From NCBI RefSeq assembly GCF_026240905.1, contig NZ_JAPEVI010000003.1, positions 558,001-622,000 on the forward strand: a stretch of 64,000 bases of DNA, given 5' to 3'. This document shows, one piece after another, positions 24,204 to 33,351 of the stretch. Positions within the stretch are counted from its first letter, which is position 1. Each line of letters opens with the position of its first letter. A program made the translations under genes and the position numbers. Origin of the DNA: Roseibium salinum. GTDB taxonomy: Bacteria > Pseudomonadota > Alphaproteobacteria > Rhizobiales > Stappiaceae. The notes beneath the pieces are model-generated. The model ran no database searches and was not told where the DNA came from. It worked only from the letters and a program-made list of their open reading frames with translations.

Positions 24204-26054
24204 ATGACCGACGAAACCAACGGCGGCGCGCCGAAAGAGCCGGCAAAAAAGACGGCCGGCAAACCGGCCCGGAAAGCCGCTCCCCGAGGCAAAACCGCGG
24301 CAACAGCACCGGCGTCCAGACCGGCAGCCGCGAAACCGGCAAGCTCCAAATCCGCCGCCACCAGGACGGCAAGCCGGAAGACAGCTCAGGACAAGCCCGC
24401 CGCGAAGCCGGCAGCAGCCAAATCAGCGGCCAGGCCGGCTGCGGCAACATCAGCCGCTGCAAAAAGGCCGGCAGCCACCCGCAAGGCGCCCGCCAAAGCG
24501 GCGCCTGCCAAAGGAGCCGCCGCAGCATCCGCAGCGCCAAAGCCTCCGGCAAAGAAAGCTCCCGCACGGAAATCTCCGCCAAGCAAGACCGCGGCGAAGA
24601 AGCCTGCTGCCAAGGCAGCCGCGCCCCGGGAATGGCCGGTGCACGGCACCATTACCGGCCCGCTGGTGATGATCGGCCTTGGCTCCATCGGCAAGGGCAC
24701 GCTGCCGCTGATCGAGCGCCACTTCAAGTTCGACAAGAACCGTTTCACGGTGATCGATCCGGACGACACGGATGCAAAGCTGGTCAAGGACCGCGGTTAC
24801 AAGTTCAAGAAGGTCGCTCTGACGCCCGACAACTACCGGGACGTCCTGACGCCGCTCCTGAGCGAAGGCGAGGGGCAGGGATTCGTGGTCAACCTGTCGG
24901 TGGATACGTCTTCGCTCGACATGATGAAGCTTTGCCGCGAACTCGGGGTTCTTTACATCGACACGGTGGTGGAGCCCTGGCCGGGATTCTATTTCGATGA
25001 GACGGCTTCCGCCGGTGATCGCACCAACTACGCCTTGCGCGAGACCGTGCGCAGGGAGAAGAAAAAGAACCCGGGCGGCACGACGGCCGTTTCCTGCTGC
25101 GGCGCCAATCCGGGCATGGTCTCGTGGCTGGTCAAGCAGGCTCTGGTGGACATCGCCACCGACACCGGCGTCAAGTTCAAGGAGCCGACCAGCCGCAAGG
25201 CCTGGGCAAAGCTGATGAAGAAGGTCGGCGTCAAGGGCATCCACATTGCCGAGCGCGACACGCAGCGGGCAAAGGAGCCGAAACCGGCAAACGAGTTCTG
25301 GAACACCTGGTCGGTGGAAGGATTCCTTTCCGAAGGCTTCCAGCCCGCCGAGCTTGGCTGGGGCACCCATGAAAAATGGAAACCGGCCAACGCCAGAAAG
25401 CACAAGAAGGGCTGCAAGGCGGCGATCTATCTGGAGCAGCCGGGTGCCAATACCCGCGTGCGCACCTGGTGTCCGACCCCGGGCGCGCAATACGGCTTCC
25501 TGGTCACGCATAACGAGGCGATTTCCATCGCCGATTATTTCTCGCTGGACGACGGCAAGAAGACGACCTACCGCCCGACCTGCCACTATGCCTATCACCC
25601 GGCCAATGTGGCCGTGCTCTCATTGCACGAGCTCTTCGGCTCGGCCGGCAAGATCCAGGACAAGCTGCAAGTGCTGGACGAAAGCGAGCTTCAGGACGGC
25701 ACCGATGAACTGGGTGTCCTGCTCTACGGCCACAAGAAGAACGCCTACTGGTACGGCTCGCAGCTTTCGATCGAAGAAACCCGGGAGCTCGCCCCTTACC
25801 AGAACGCAACCGGCCTGCAAGTGACCTCGGCCGTCATCGCCGGCATGGTCTGGGCGCTGGAAAATCCGCAAGCCGGCATCGTTGAAACCGACGAGATGGA
25901 TTACAAGCGCTGCCTGGAAATCCAGATGCCCTATCTCGGCCCGGTCAAAGGCTACTATACCGACTGGACGCCACTGGAAAACCGTCCGGGATACTTCCCG
26001 GAGGACATTGACACCACGGACCCGTGGCAGTTCCGGAACATCCTGGTGCGCTGA
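24204..26054 (+). CDS. hss: Homospermidine synthase with histone-H1-like N-terminal tail
   Basis: A 616-residue protein. Residues 143-616 are bacterial homospermidine synthase, which uses NAD to join two aminobutyl units from putrescine/spermidine: VMIGLGSIGKGTLPLIERHF with the NAD glycine motif, VVNLSVDTSSLDMM, YIDTVVEPWPGFYFDE, and SCCGANPGMVSW. The family is normally about 475 residues. The extra first 142 residues are almost only Ala, Lys, Pro, Arg, Ser and Thr (by my count about 54 Ala, 24 Lys, 21 Pro, 10 Arg, four acidic), as in H1/HctB-like DNA-binding tails. The ATG has GGAG seven bases upstream, and no better start exists near the core. A terminator follows the gene. Enzyme assignment firm; role of the tail unknown. 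Confidence 0.92.
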   Translation: MTDETNGGAPKEPAKKTAGKPARKAAPRGKTAATAPASRPAAAKPASSKSAATRTASRKTAQDKPAAKPAAAKSAARPAAATSAAAKRPAATRKAPAKAAPAKGAAAASAAPKPPAKKAPARKSPPSKTAAKKPAAKAAAPREWPVHGTITGPLVMIGLGSIGKGTLPLIERHFKFDKNRFTVIDPDDTDAKLVKDRGYKFKKVALTPDNYRDVLTPLLSEGEGQGFVVNLSVDTSSLDMMKLCRELGVLYIDTVVEPWPGFYFDETASAGDRTNYALRETVRREKKKNPGGTTAVSCCGANPGMVSWLVKQALVDIATDTGVKFKEPTSRKAWAKLMKKVGVKGIHIAERDTQRAKEPKPANEFWNTWSVEGFLSEGFQPAELGWGTHEKWKPANARKHKKGCKAAIYLEQPGANTRVRTWCPTPGAQYGFLVTHNEAISIADYFSLDDGKKTTYRPTCHYAYHPANVAVLSLHELFGSAGKIQDKLQVLDESELQDGTDELGVLLYGHKKNAYWYGSQLSIEETRELAPYQNATGLQVTSAVIAGMVWALENPQAGIVETDEMDYKRCLEIQMPYLGPVKGYYTDWTPLENRPGYFPEDIDTTDPWQFRNILVR

Positions 26055-26080
26055 CCGTAAATGCGGCGAGCAGCAATCAG

Positions 26081-26112
26081 AACGCCGCCGGAGGAATTCC
26101 GGCGGCGTTTTT
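26081..26112 (+). terminator. Intrinsic terminator after homospermidine synthase
   Basis: A perfect 12-bp stem (AACGCCGCCGGA / TCCGGCGGCGTT) with a five-base loop is followed by further T residues. It lies 27 bases after the stop and also sits just beyond the convergent peroxidase's end. Confidence 0.88.
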
Positions 26113-26124
26113 CGTCCCGTAGCG

Positions 26125-27618
26125 TCAATCTCCGATTGGATTGACGTCGTTCACGAGATGCAGGAGATCCGCCATTGTGAAATCTCCCGGGATTTTCGAG
26201 GGCAGGGTCGGGCGCCAGCCGGGGCCCTTCTGCCAGAGATAGGACTGCTGGTCGCCATGGACGAGGCCGACCAGTACTTCCGAGACAATGGTGGACCCGA
26301 CTGGTCCGAGACGCTCGCCATTGCAACGGATGGCCGCTTCTTTGAGGATGTAGTACCAGAGCGGCGTCTGCGTATGCAGATTGTGCTTCTTGGCGGCTGC
26401 GCCGTCCGGCCCGCTTGCGATTTCGTCAGAAGTCAGCGGGTTGGGGATGTGCATGACCGAGGCAATCATCTGGCCCGATGGCAGGCCGAGATTGATACCC
26501 CGCTTGAGGTTGCGGAACGCAAGATTGCCGCCGCCGCCCGGAAGCTGATGCAACTCGCTGGCAAGTAGTGGATCGATCCTTCGTGAAGATTGCGGCTTGC
26601 GGCCGGCATCGACCTCATGGAACCGACGCCAATCGATAATCCAGTTGCTCGGCAGCGCGGAAACCGGCAGCGGCGCGGTTGGGGGTTGCGGGGCGAGTTC
26701 GCCGATGATCTGGCCGGAAAGGCCAGTGAACTGGAACAGGAGATCGAAGCCCGCACCTTCAAAAACGCGGTTGTAGTCATATGTCTGCCGCACCATGGAG
26801 TGGCCGAGGCGGTAGGCCGCGCCGGAGAATTCCACCGGCATATACGGGTGCTTCTTGAACCGGTAGAACTTGCGACCATCGTGCAGGATCTTGTCGACGA
26901 TGCCGGTCATGGTCAGCCTGCCCAGAAAGTCATGGAGCACCATCCACTGATAATGCCAGGTGACCAGCATGCGGGCCTCATTGAACTGGTCCTCCTCCGG
27001 AACACCCTCGCCAGCAAGCAGGTCTATGACTGTGTTGTGGAATTTCAGGAAACTCAGATGTGTCTGGGCAACAATCAGGTTCTCGTCGTTCCTGTGATCT
27101 CCAATGACGGCGTGGCCTTCCTGATTGCGCGGAAGGTCATTGCGAAAATCCCCCTGAACGTTTCCGAATGCGACATTGATGTTTCGGCCAATCAGCAGTT
27201 TCTTGGTCTTGCCGCCCGCCAAGTTTCGGGCATAGAGATGCGGGCTGCCGTCGGGACCGCTACCGTAGATGCTGTCCAGGTCGAGGCTTGGTGTCCGGAA
27301 ATTCTCGGTTGCCTGCGGATCCCGGGCTTTTTCACCGAGCGAGGTGTGGTCCAGGGTTATGTCGTGGTCGATGAACTGGCCGAGATAAGTGAAGCCCGCC
27401 GGAATGTTTAGATTGTCCCCGGTAAGTTCGTCATTGTCGACCATTGCCTCTGCAAGCTCCTGCAGGGCAGCATCGGCGACTTTGAGGGCCGGAAGACCGG
27501 GGAACATCCTGCCGAACTTGCCCGGGTCGGAATGGCCGCTGAGAGTGTCGAGGAATTCACGCGTGGGGTGGCGTCCCGCAACACCGTGGTGCGGGTTAAG
27601 ATTAACATGTTTGGTCAT
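26125..27618 (-). CDS. Animal-type (peroxidase-cyclooxygenase superfamily) haem peroxidase
   Basis: A 497-residue haem peroxidase of the superfamily that includes myeloperoxidase and peroxinectin. The distal site is GQFIDHDITLD with His85; the preceding Gln and following Asp are the residues that in mammals contact haem. The proximal His is His273 in YRLGHSMVR. Between them lie SLDLDSIYG, the calcium-site-like region, and RNDENLIVAQTHLSFLKFHN. No signal peptide is visible, so it is either cytosolic or exported by another route (type I secretion is common in bacterial homologues, but no RTX repeats are seen). Oxidises halides or organic donors with peroxide; substrate unknown. Confidence 0.9.
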   Translation of the reverse strand: MTKHVNLNPHHGVAGRHPTREFLDTLSGHSDPGKFGRMFPGLPALKVADAALQELAEAMVDNDELTGDNLNIPAGFTYLGQFIDHDITLDHTSLGEKARDPQATENFRTPSLDLDSIYGSGPDGSPHLYARNLAGGKTKKLLIGRNINVAFGNVQGDFRNDLPRNQEGHAVIGDHRNDENLIVAQTHLSFLKFHNTVIDLLAGEGVPEEDQFNEARMLVTWHYQWMVLHDFLGRLTMTGIVDKILHDGRKFYRFKKHPYMPVEFSGAAYRLGHSMVRQTYDYNRVFEGAGFDLLFQFTGLSGQIIGELAPQPPTAPLPVSALPSNWIIDWRRFHEVDAGRKPQSSRRIDPLLASELHQLPGGGGNLAFRNLKRGINLGLPSGQMIASVMHIPNPLTSDEIASGPDGAAAKKHNLHTQTPLWYYILKEAAIRCNGERLGPVGSTIVSEVLVGLVHGDQQSYLWQKGPGWRPTLPSKIPGDFTMADLLHLVNDVNPIGD

Positions 27619-28089
27619 AATCTGGGTCCGTACTGTTAACTATTTAAGAATTAAAATTTAAACGCCAAGCGATCTGTAATTGCGCAATATAAAAATGATG
27701 CAAAGCAGGGAATATATATCACTATATCGGGTATAACGCTACGTAAAACGGGGTATATTCGACAAGGTCATGTTCTTGAATGCTTATTATTCGGCGTGAC
27801 ATAATTTTCTAACCAAATTAAATCCTTGGTTGAATAGCGGGGGTAAACCGCGGAGTTGGCCCGACAAGTTGATGGGGTCGGATTGATCCAACAGTCATAG
27901 TGGCATTGGACAGGTGATTGTGCGTTCGGCTTGTCATCCCCAGCGGGGATGACAACTGAAGGTTCTGGTTGCTATCTTGTTTTCCAAACCTGCAGGAGCG
28001 AACCCGCTCTGCATGGTCACCCTCTGCAGCCAGAAGAACGTTGCTCCAACCATCAGTTCCTGCCGCGGCCTTGATATGGCGGCCCCACT
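27619..28089. other. AT-rich gap without a recognised gene
   Basis: The 470 bases upstream of the peroxidase are notably AT-rich near 27630-27830 compared with flanking genes and should hold its promoter. A perfect 11-bp hairpin (27931-27955) is the only structure I see. No credible frame with a ribosome-binding site is present. Confidence 0.6.
27931..27955. repeat. Perfect inverted repeat, REP-like
   Basis: TTGTCATCCCC and GGGGATGACAA pair over 11 bases around AGC. Sequences of the type GTCATCCCC...GGGGATGAC are common dispersed palindromes in alphaproteobacteria. No T run follows, so termination is not the obvious role. Confidence 0.6.
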
Positions 28090-28521
28090 ATGCCGAACAA
28101 GATATCTCCCCGGATCGCCGATTACGTGAACGCGCTGCCGCTGGCGCCCGGTTTGCGGGTGCTCGAAGTCGGCTGCGGTCCCGGGGTTGCCGCCCGCGAG
28201 GTGTCGCGGCGGATTGGGGACGGACTGATCGTGGCGATAGACCGGTCCGCCAAAGCCATCAGCCTGGCAGAGGAGGGGTCGCGGGCAGAACTCCAGACCG
28301 GCCGATTGCAGTTCCGCAACATTGCCGTCGAGAATTTTGAGTTGCCCCCCGGCGAAGAGCCCTTCGACATTGCTTTCGCCATGAGGGTCGGTGCGCTTGA
28401 CGGGCGTCATGCGGAACTGGAAAAACAGGCGAGGGCCCGTCTGAAAGCGGCTCTGAAGCCGGAGGGGCTCCTCATTATCGACAGCCGGGAACCGGTCAGG
28501 GGCCGGGACATCGAGGTGTGA
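28090..28521 (+). CDS. Small class I SAM-dependent methyltransferase
   Basis: A 143-residue Rossmann methyltransferase with motif I VLEVGCGPGVAAREV at about residues 25-39, motif II VAIDRS near 50, and a motif-IV region DIAFAMRVGALDG near 95. It ends soon after the LKPEGLLIID strand, so the C-terminal strands of a full fold are missing; this short group exists in rhizobia but the protein may be truncated. The start codon lacks a good ribosome-binding site. Substrate unknown. A class I identity is secure, the rest is not. Confidence 0.75.
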   Translation: MPNKISPRIADYVNALPLAPGLRVLEVGCGPGVAAREVSRRIGDGLIVAIDRSAKAISLAEEGSRAELQTGRLQFRNIAVENFELPPGEEPFDIAFAMRVGALDGRHAELEKQARARLKAALKPEGLLIIDSREPVRGRDIEV

Positions 28522-28574
28522 ACCTGACTATCCGGCCATATCCGCTGCCGGTCCGAATTTCTCCTGGGTGGTTA

Positions 28575-28925
28575 TCAGCGGTGTGACAGAACGTTCAGCA
28601 GTTTTCCTGCCGGATCCTCGATGAAGAAGCGTCTTACACCCCAGGACTCGTCGGTCAGGTCGTGAACAATCTTGCATCCCATCTCCCGGGCGCGGGCATA
28701 GACCTCATCGACATTGTCGACCTCGATGGAGATGTCCGGAACGGGCGCTCCCGAACCGCCTTCGCTGAGGAAACTGATCTGTGCGATGTTGGTTTCGCGG
28801 GAGGCGAGCGTGGCGATCCAGCCGAGGTCCATCACGGTCTCGAGGCCGAACAGGTCGGAATAGAAGGTCTGAAGGTCCTGGACGTTGTCCGTTGCTATGT
28901 TCGCCACGATGCGCAGTACTTTCAT
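28575..28925 (-). CDS. VOC-family (glyoxalase/bleomycin-resistance fold) protein
   Basis: A 116-residue VOC protein: KVLRIVANIATDNVQDLQTFYSDLFGL opens the fold, DISIEVDNVDEVYARAREMGCKIV the second unit, and SWGVRRFFIEDPAGKLLNVLSH ends it with the usual E-D-P-x-G. Start ATG 28925 is chosen because the protein fold begins directly there; upstream sequence is not fold-like. It lies between the methyltransferase (convergent) and the cyclase. Function unassigned. Confidence 0.82.
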   Translation of the reverse strand: MKVLRIVANIATDNVQDLQTFYSDLFGLETVMDLGWIATLASRETNIAQISFLSEGGSGAPVPDISIEVDNVDEVYARAREMGCKIVHDLTDESWGVRRFFIEDPAGKLLNVLSHR

Positions 28926-29012
28926 GTCGTCACCTGTTGCCGGAAGTTTGCCGGGACCACCATGTCCTCGAGCGGGAGCGTTGCGCAAGGTGGACAACGA
29001 TGTGTGTCAGTG

Positions 29013-30827
29013 TCAAACTACCAACCTCACGACATCCACAGGTTCCACCCGGCCCGCGAGCCTGTAGGCGCCCATGTGCTCCTGCCCGAGATCTTCAGCG
29101 AGCTTGCGGCCGACGTCCTCCGACACCAGGATAATGACTTCGGCCTCGGGGTCGATTTCCTTGCCGAGGCTTTCCAGACGTGAAGCCGCATTCACCGTGT
29201 CGCCGATCACCGTGTAGTTGACCCGCTCCGGCGCGCCTATGTCGCCGACGACGAGGGGGCCGAGATGGAGGCCGATGCGGATGCGAACGGGGGCTTCGCC
29301 GCGCGCAGTGCGGGCATGGTTGTCCGCCCGGATGGCACGTGCCATGCCGACGGCTGCCCGCGCAGCCGGTTCGGCGGGGTTGTCCAGCCGCTCCGGCGCG
29401 CCCCAGAACGCCATGAGGCTGTCGCCGATATATTTGTCGATCGTGCCGCCCTGGCGCGTGATCTCGGCTCCGAGCAGCGACAGGTGATGATTGACGAAGG
29501 CGGCGGTCTCCGTCGCCGACATGCCCTCGGAGATTGCGGTAAATCCTGCGATGTCGGTGAAAAGCACCGCAACCTCGCGTTCCTCCGGCGGTGCGTCGGC
29601 CCGGCCCTCGCGCAGGAGTTTGCGCACCAGCGTCTTCGGAACGTAGCGGCTGAACGCCTTGAGGCCGCTCAGCATGGAATTGAAGCCGCTGGCGAGATCA
29701 TCGAGTTCGCGCACGAAGCTTCCAGGCAGAGCCTGGACGCTGTCCAGTTCCAGGTCCGCGACGGCGCGGGCCCCGGTCGCGGCCCGGCGGATGGGCAGGC
29801 CGATGCGATGGGCGAGCAATCCTGCACCCACCAGCGACAGTCCCAGCAGGGCCACGCCGATCAGGATGGCATTGGTCAGCTGTTCGAGCGGTTGTTCCAC
29901 AATGCTGGCGGGAAAATGCGCGCCGATCGACATCGGCAGCCCCGTCGGTCCTTCACTGGCGGCCTGCAGAACGATGAAACGCTTGTTCCGATCGGCATCG
30001 TAACCTGACCTGAGCTCATGTCCGGGGTGGATACCATAGTCCGACGGGTCGACCGGCTCGGTGCTTCTGAGTGTTTTCAGGAAGGCGTCGGGCACCTCGT
30101 CCAGACTGATCAGCGGTTTTGCCGGAGACAGTTTGTGGAACACCTGAGACAGGGCCGGGTGGGCGATCAGATCGTGGCTTTGCGGATTGATCATGAACAC
30201 CCTGACCAGATCCGTGGAAATTTCGCTTGTGATCTCCGACAGACGCTCCATCGACATGGCGACGAGGACCAGGCCTTTGTGCTGACCGCCCTTCAGCACC
30301 GGCGTGACATGGACGATATAGGTGTGCTGGCGCTGGGGGTAATACTCCGGGCCAGTCCAGAAGGCTTCGGTCCTGCCGGTCGAAGCCGTGATCAGATAGG
30401 CCAGTGCGTGGGTCTTGTCGGTAACGGGAACGAATTGCGGCACGAGAATGCCGTCACCGCGGCCACGGTCGATCTGCACGAAGTTGCCGTTCTCATCCGC
30501 AACGATGACGAAGGAGACATGCTCCATGGCGGAAAGGGCGCCGAACAGGTAATCGGCGACTTCCTGAGGCTGGTCCATCAGGATGCTGCCGGTCGTCAGC
30601 GCCGAAGCCGTGAAATCGCCGGCTTCCTCGACCGCCTGGACCTGGGCCGCAAAAGCCTGCTCGAGGGACTCCATCCCCAGATCGATCAGGGAGCCGCCGA
30701 GATGGCGCACGACGCTTTCGGAGGTGGCGGCCTGAACGAGGAGAACCAGCGCGGCGGTCACGAACACGAAGGCACCGATCACGGTGGTCAGCGTCGGAGT
30801 GATATGAATACGCCGATTAAGAGCCAA
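29013..30827 (-). CDS. Membrane adenylate/guanylate cyclase (class III) with periplasmic sensor
   Basis: About 604 residues. An N-terminal transmembrane helix (TTVIGAFVFVTAALVLLV) is followed by a large periplasmic Cache-like sensor, a second helix (LIGVALLGLSLVGAGLLA), HAMP, a short coiled linker and a class III cyclase domain: VAVLFTDIAGFTAISEGM (first metal Asp), GDSLMAFWGAP, IRIGLHLGPLVVGDIG and NYTVIGDTVNAASRLESLG. The metal and base-binding positions look intact. The N-terminus is uncertain: no ATG fits, and TTG at 30827 is chosen because the protein becomes fold-like from there. It is divergent from the periplasmic binding protein at 31267. Confidence 0.88.
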   Translation of the reverse strand: MALNRRIHITPTLTTVIGAFVFVTAALVLLVQAATSESVVRHLGGSLIDLGMESLEQAFAAQVQAVEEAGDFTASALTTGSILMDQPQEVADYLFGALSAMEHVSFVIVADENGNFVQIDRGRGDGILVPQFVPVTDKTHALAYLITASTGRTEAFWTGPEYYPQRQHTYIVHVTPVLKGGQHKGLVLVAMSMERLSEITSEISTDLVRVFMINPQSHDLIAHPALSQVFHKLSPAKPLISLDEVPDAFLKTLRSTEPVDPSDYGIHPGHELRSGYDADRNKRFIVLQAASEGPTGLPMSIGAHFPASIVEQPLEQLTNAILIGVALLGLSLVGAGLLAHRIGLPIRRAATGARAVADLELDSVQALPGSFVRELDDLASGFNSMLSGLKAFSRYVPKTLVRKLLREGRADAPPEEREVAVLFTDIAGFTAISEGMSATETAAFVNHHLSLLGAEITRQGGTIDKYIGDSLMAFWGAPERLDNPAEPAARAAVGMARAIRADNHARTARGEAPVRIRIGLHLGPLVVGDIGAPERVNYTVIGDTVNAASRLESLGKEIDPEAEVIILVSEDVGRKLAEDLGQEHMGAYRLAGRVEPVDVVRLVV

Positions 30828-31266
30828 GTGCCTGCCTGTATGCTGAAATCCGTTGCGTAGAAATGGCGCGCCGCCAGGAGGAGGCAAAACAATCCGGGGG
30901 TGCCGTGAGTCGGCTCGAGGACTTCCCGCTCCGCATATTGTTGAATGATGCGGCGCCGGGTCAAGGCTTGGGGCGGGAGAGGTGGCCTGGCCGGCGGTCG
31001 GCTGACCCGCTCTTGGCTGTCGCCGGCTTCTCTTTCCTCTGCGACAGTTTTCCGTTTGCGGAAAATTTCCTCTCAGCAAAATCAGGTTGATTTATGCGCA
31101 GGTGGGTCGTTCTGGTTTGTTGCCGATATAGGTATCGCGGAATATTATGGAACTTCGAAAGAATTCTACCATAAGTTATTTCTCCAGGTTCCGGTTCTGC
31201 TTTAAAAGGGAAATCTGATTTTTTAAACGTGAAAAACTTTAATGGTTTGCCGGGAGTGATTGAGCC
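30828..31266. other. Divergent intergenic region between cyclase and binding protein
   Basis: About 440 bases separate the two divergent genes. The right half (31080-31260) is AT-rich and presumably holds the promoter of the binding protein, whose start has GGGAG upstream. I see no RNA gene, repeat or defined operator here. Confidence 0.5.
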
Positions 31267-32013
31267 ATGCGCCGCCTGGTTGGAATATTCGTTTTTCTCC
31301 TTCTTCTCGGATCTGGCACGAGTGCGGACGTCCAGCAGCGGCTGGTTTTGTCCACGATTGAGGGAACACCGAACGGTGTAATCGGAGCGGCCGTGCTGAA
31401 AGCCGCCTATGGCAAGCTCGGCATCGATCTCGACATCTACTACACGTCCGGAAAACGCTCGCTTCTGGTGGCCGCTTCCGGTTCGGTCGATGGCGAAGTC
31501 CTTCGCGTCGGGACGGTCAGCGAAATGCATCCCACGCTGATCCGGATCGGCGTTCCCATCCATACGCTCGAGGTTTCCGCTTTTTCCAAACGCTCCAATG
31601 CACCAAAGCAGCGCGTCGAGGACCTCCCGTATCTGCGCGTGGGGCATCTGCGCGGTGCAGTGCTGCCGGAGGATGTGACCAGACACCTGAGCGATGTCTG
31701 GCGGGCAAATTCCAATCGCGAGCTTTTCAAGCTGCTGATGGCGGACAAGCTGGACGCTGTCCTCACCAGCACGGTGACGGAGGCCGTCACGATCCGGCAA
31801 CTGGGCATCGAAGAGGGCGAGATCGTGGGGCAGCCGATCGGCCGGGAAAATCTCTATCACTTCCTGCACAAAAAGCACGCCGACCTGGTTCCCGAAATCA
31901 CGACGGTTCTGGAACAGATGGCGGCAAGCGGGGAGCTGGATGCGATCATCACAGCGTTAACGGAGGAATTGCTCGGCGGGAAATTTCCCGTGCATGCCGG
32001 CAATGTGGAATGA
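31267..32013 (+). CDS. Periplasmic substrate-binding-protein-like (SBP_bac_3 fold) protein
   Basis: A 248-residue exported protein: signal peptide MRRLVGIFVFLLLLGSGTSA, then an amino-acid-binding-protein-like fold (VLKAAYGKLGIDLDIYYTSGKRSLLVAASGSVDGEVLR, NRELFKLLMADKLDAVLTSTVTEAV, and LYHFLHKKHADLVPEITTVLEQM). No ABC permease or ATPase gene is near, so it resembles orphan solute receptors that act as sensors. The divergent neighbour is a cyclase with its own periplasmic domain, a suggestive partner, though unproven. Confidence 0.82.
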   Translation: MRRLVGIFVFLLLLGSGTSADVQQRLVLSTIEGTPNGVIGAAVLKAAYGKLGIDLDIYYTSGKRSLLVAASGSVDGEVLRVGTVSEMHPTLIRIGVPIHTLEVSAFSKRSNAPKQRVEDLPYLRVGHLRGAVLPEDVTRHLSDVWRANSNRELFKLLMADKLDAVLTSTVTEAVTIRQLGIEEGEIVGQPIGRENLYHFLHKKHADLVPEITTVLEQMAASGELDAIITALTEELLGGKFPVHAGNVE

Positions 32014-32120
32014 GATCCTGGAGCCGGGCTCCGAACCCGGCAGTAAGCGGTCGGCAGAGTGAAAAAGCTCGACGCAGGCGCGGAGCCGGATTAGAACCGG
32101 CAAAACACCCGGGAGCAACC

Positions 32121-33299
32121 ATGAAACCGACCAATCCGGTCTTCACCGGCATCGACACCACAGTGTTTGAAACCATGTCGCGGCTTGCCATGGCCCACGG
32201 CGCGGTGAATTTGGGCCAGGGCTTTCCGGATGTCGATGGTCCGCAGGATATCCGCCAGGCAGCGGCGGACGCGCTGATGGCAGGCCCCAACCAGTATCCG
32301 CCGATGCTGGGGGTGCCCGAGCTGCGCCAGGCCGTGGCCGATGCGAACAAGCGTTTCTATGGCATCGACGTCGACCCCCAAAGCGAGGTGCTGGTCACGT
32401 CCGGCGCGACGGAGGCGCTCGCCGACTGCATTCTGGCGCTGGTGTCGCCGGGCGACGAAGTGGTGCTGATCGAGCCGCTCTATGACTGCTATCTGCCGCT
32501 GGTAAAGCGGGCAGGCGGCGTTCCCGTGCGGGTGCGGGTCACGCCGCCGGAATGGGCGCTCGACCGGAACGCGCTCGAGGCGGCCTTTTCTGACAAGACA
32601 AAGGCAGTCCTCCTCAACAACCCCATGAACCCCACCGCCAAGGTGTTCTCGGAAGGTGAACTGCAATTGATTGCGGATCTGTGCCGGAAACACGATGCCT
32701 ATGCTATTTGCGACGAAGTCTATGAGCATCTGGTGTTCGATGGCCGGGCGCACCGGCCGCTGATGACCTTCGAGGGCATGCGCGAGCGCACGGTCCGGAT
32801 CGGCTCGGCGGGCAAGACCTTTTCGCTGACGGGCTGGAAGGTCGGCTATGTGACCGGGCCGGCGGCGCTGATGGACCCGATCGCCAAGGCGCATCAATGG
32901 GTGACCTTCACGACGCCGCCCAATCTGCAAAAGGCGGTGGCCTACGGGCTCGGGAAGGATGACGGCTACTACCAGGGACTGGCGCAGGACCTGACGGCCA
33001 AGCGGGACAGGATGGCGCGGGGCCTTGCCGCGCTCGGATTTTCCGTTCTGCCCTGTGCGGCGACCTATTTCCTCACCTGCGGCATCGACGGCCTCGGGCT
33101 CGGCGAAACGGACGTCGAGGCGTGCGAGACCCTGGTGACACGCGCCGGTGTGGCAGCCGTGCCGGTCTCCGCCTTTTACGGATCCGAGCCGCCCAGGGGC
33201 TATATCCGTTTCTGTTTCTGCAAACGCGACGAAGTAATTGACGAGGCACTGGACCGGCTTTCCGTTTTCCTGACTGCGGCCCGGACGGAATCGGTCTAG
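32121..33299 (+). CDS. Class I/II PLP-dependent aminotransferase
   Basis: A 392-residue fold-type I aminotransferase, most like the kynurenine/methionine aminotransferase (YbdL-type) branch. Visible: NLGQGFPDVDGP, NQYPPMLGVPELRQAVA, NNPMNPTAKVFSEGELQ, the Asp/Tyr pocket CDEVYEHLVF, the PLP lysine in SAGKTFSLTGWKVGY near residue 235, and RFCFCKRDE with the substrate Arg. Start ATG 32121 follows GGGAG. It leads a run of three nitrogen-metabolism genes (with asparaginase and dimethylargininase). Confidence 0.92.
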   Translation: MKPTNPVFTGIDTTVFETMSRLAMAHGAVNLGQGFPDVDGPQDIRQAAADALMAGPNQYPPMLGVPELRQAVADANKRFYGIDVDPQSEVLVTSGATEALADCILALVSPGDEVVLIEPLYDCYLPLVKRAGGVPVRVRVTPPEWALDRNALEAAFSDKTKAVLLNNPMNPTAKVFSEGELQLIADLCRKHDAYAICDEVYEHLVFDGRAHRPLMTFEGMRERTVRIGSAGKTFSLTGWKVGYVTGPAALMDPIAKAHQWVTFTTPPNLQKAVAYGLGKDDGYYQGLAQDLTAKRDRMARGLAALGFSVLPCAATYFLTCGIDGLGLGETDVEACETLVTRAGVAAVPVSAFYGSEPPRGYIRFCFCKRDEVIDEALDRLSVFLTAARTESV

Positions 33300-33351
33300 C
33301 CTGACCTATCCTCTGGCCCGACTTACCTCTTAGGTGGAAATGAGAAACTCC

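Noticed and set aside
24204..24629. Possibility that the basic tail is a separate small histone-like gene
   Set aside because: It is in frame with homospermidine synthase, with no stop between and no second start with a ribosome-binding site near the core.
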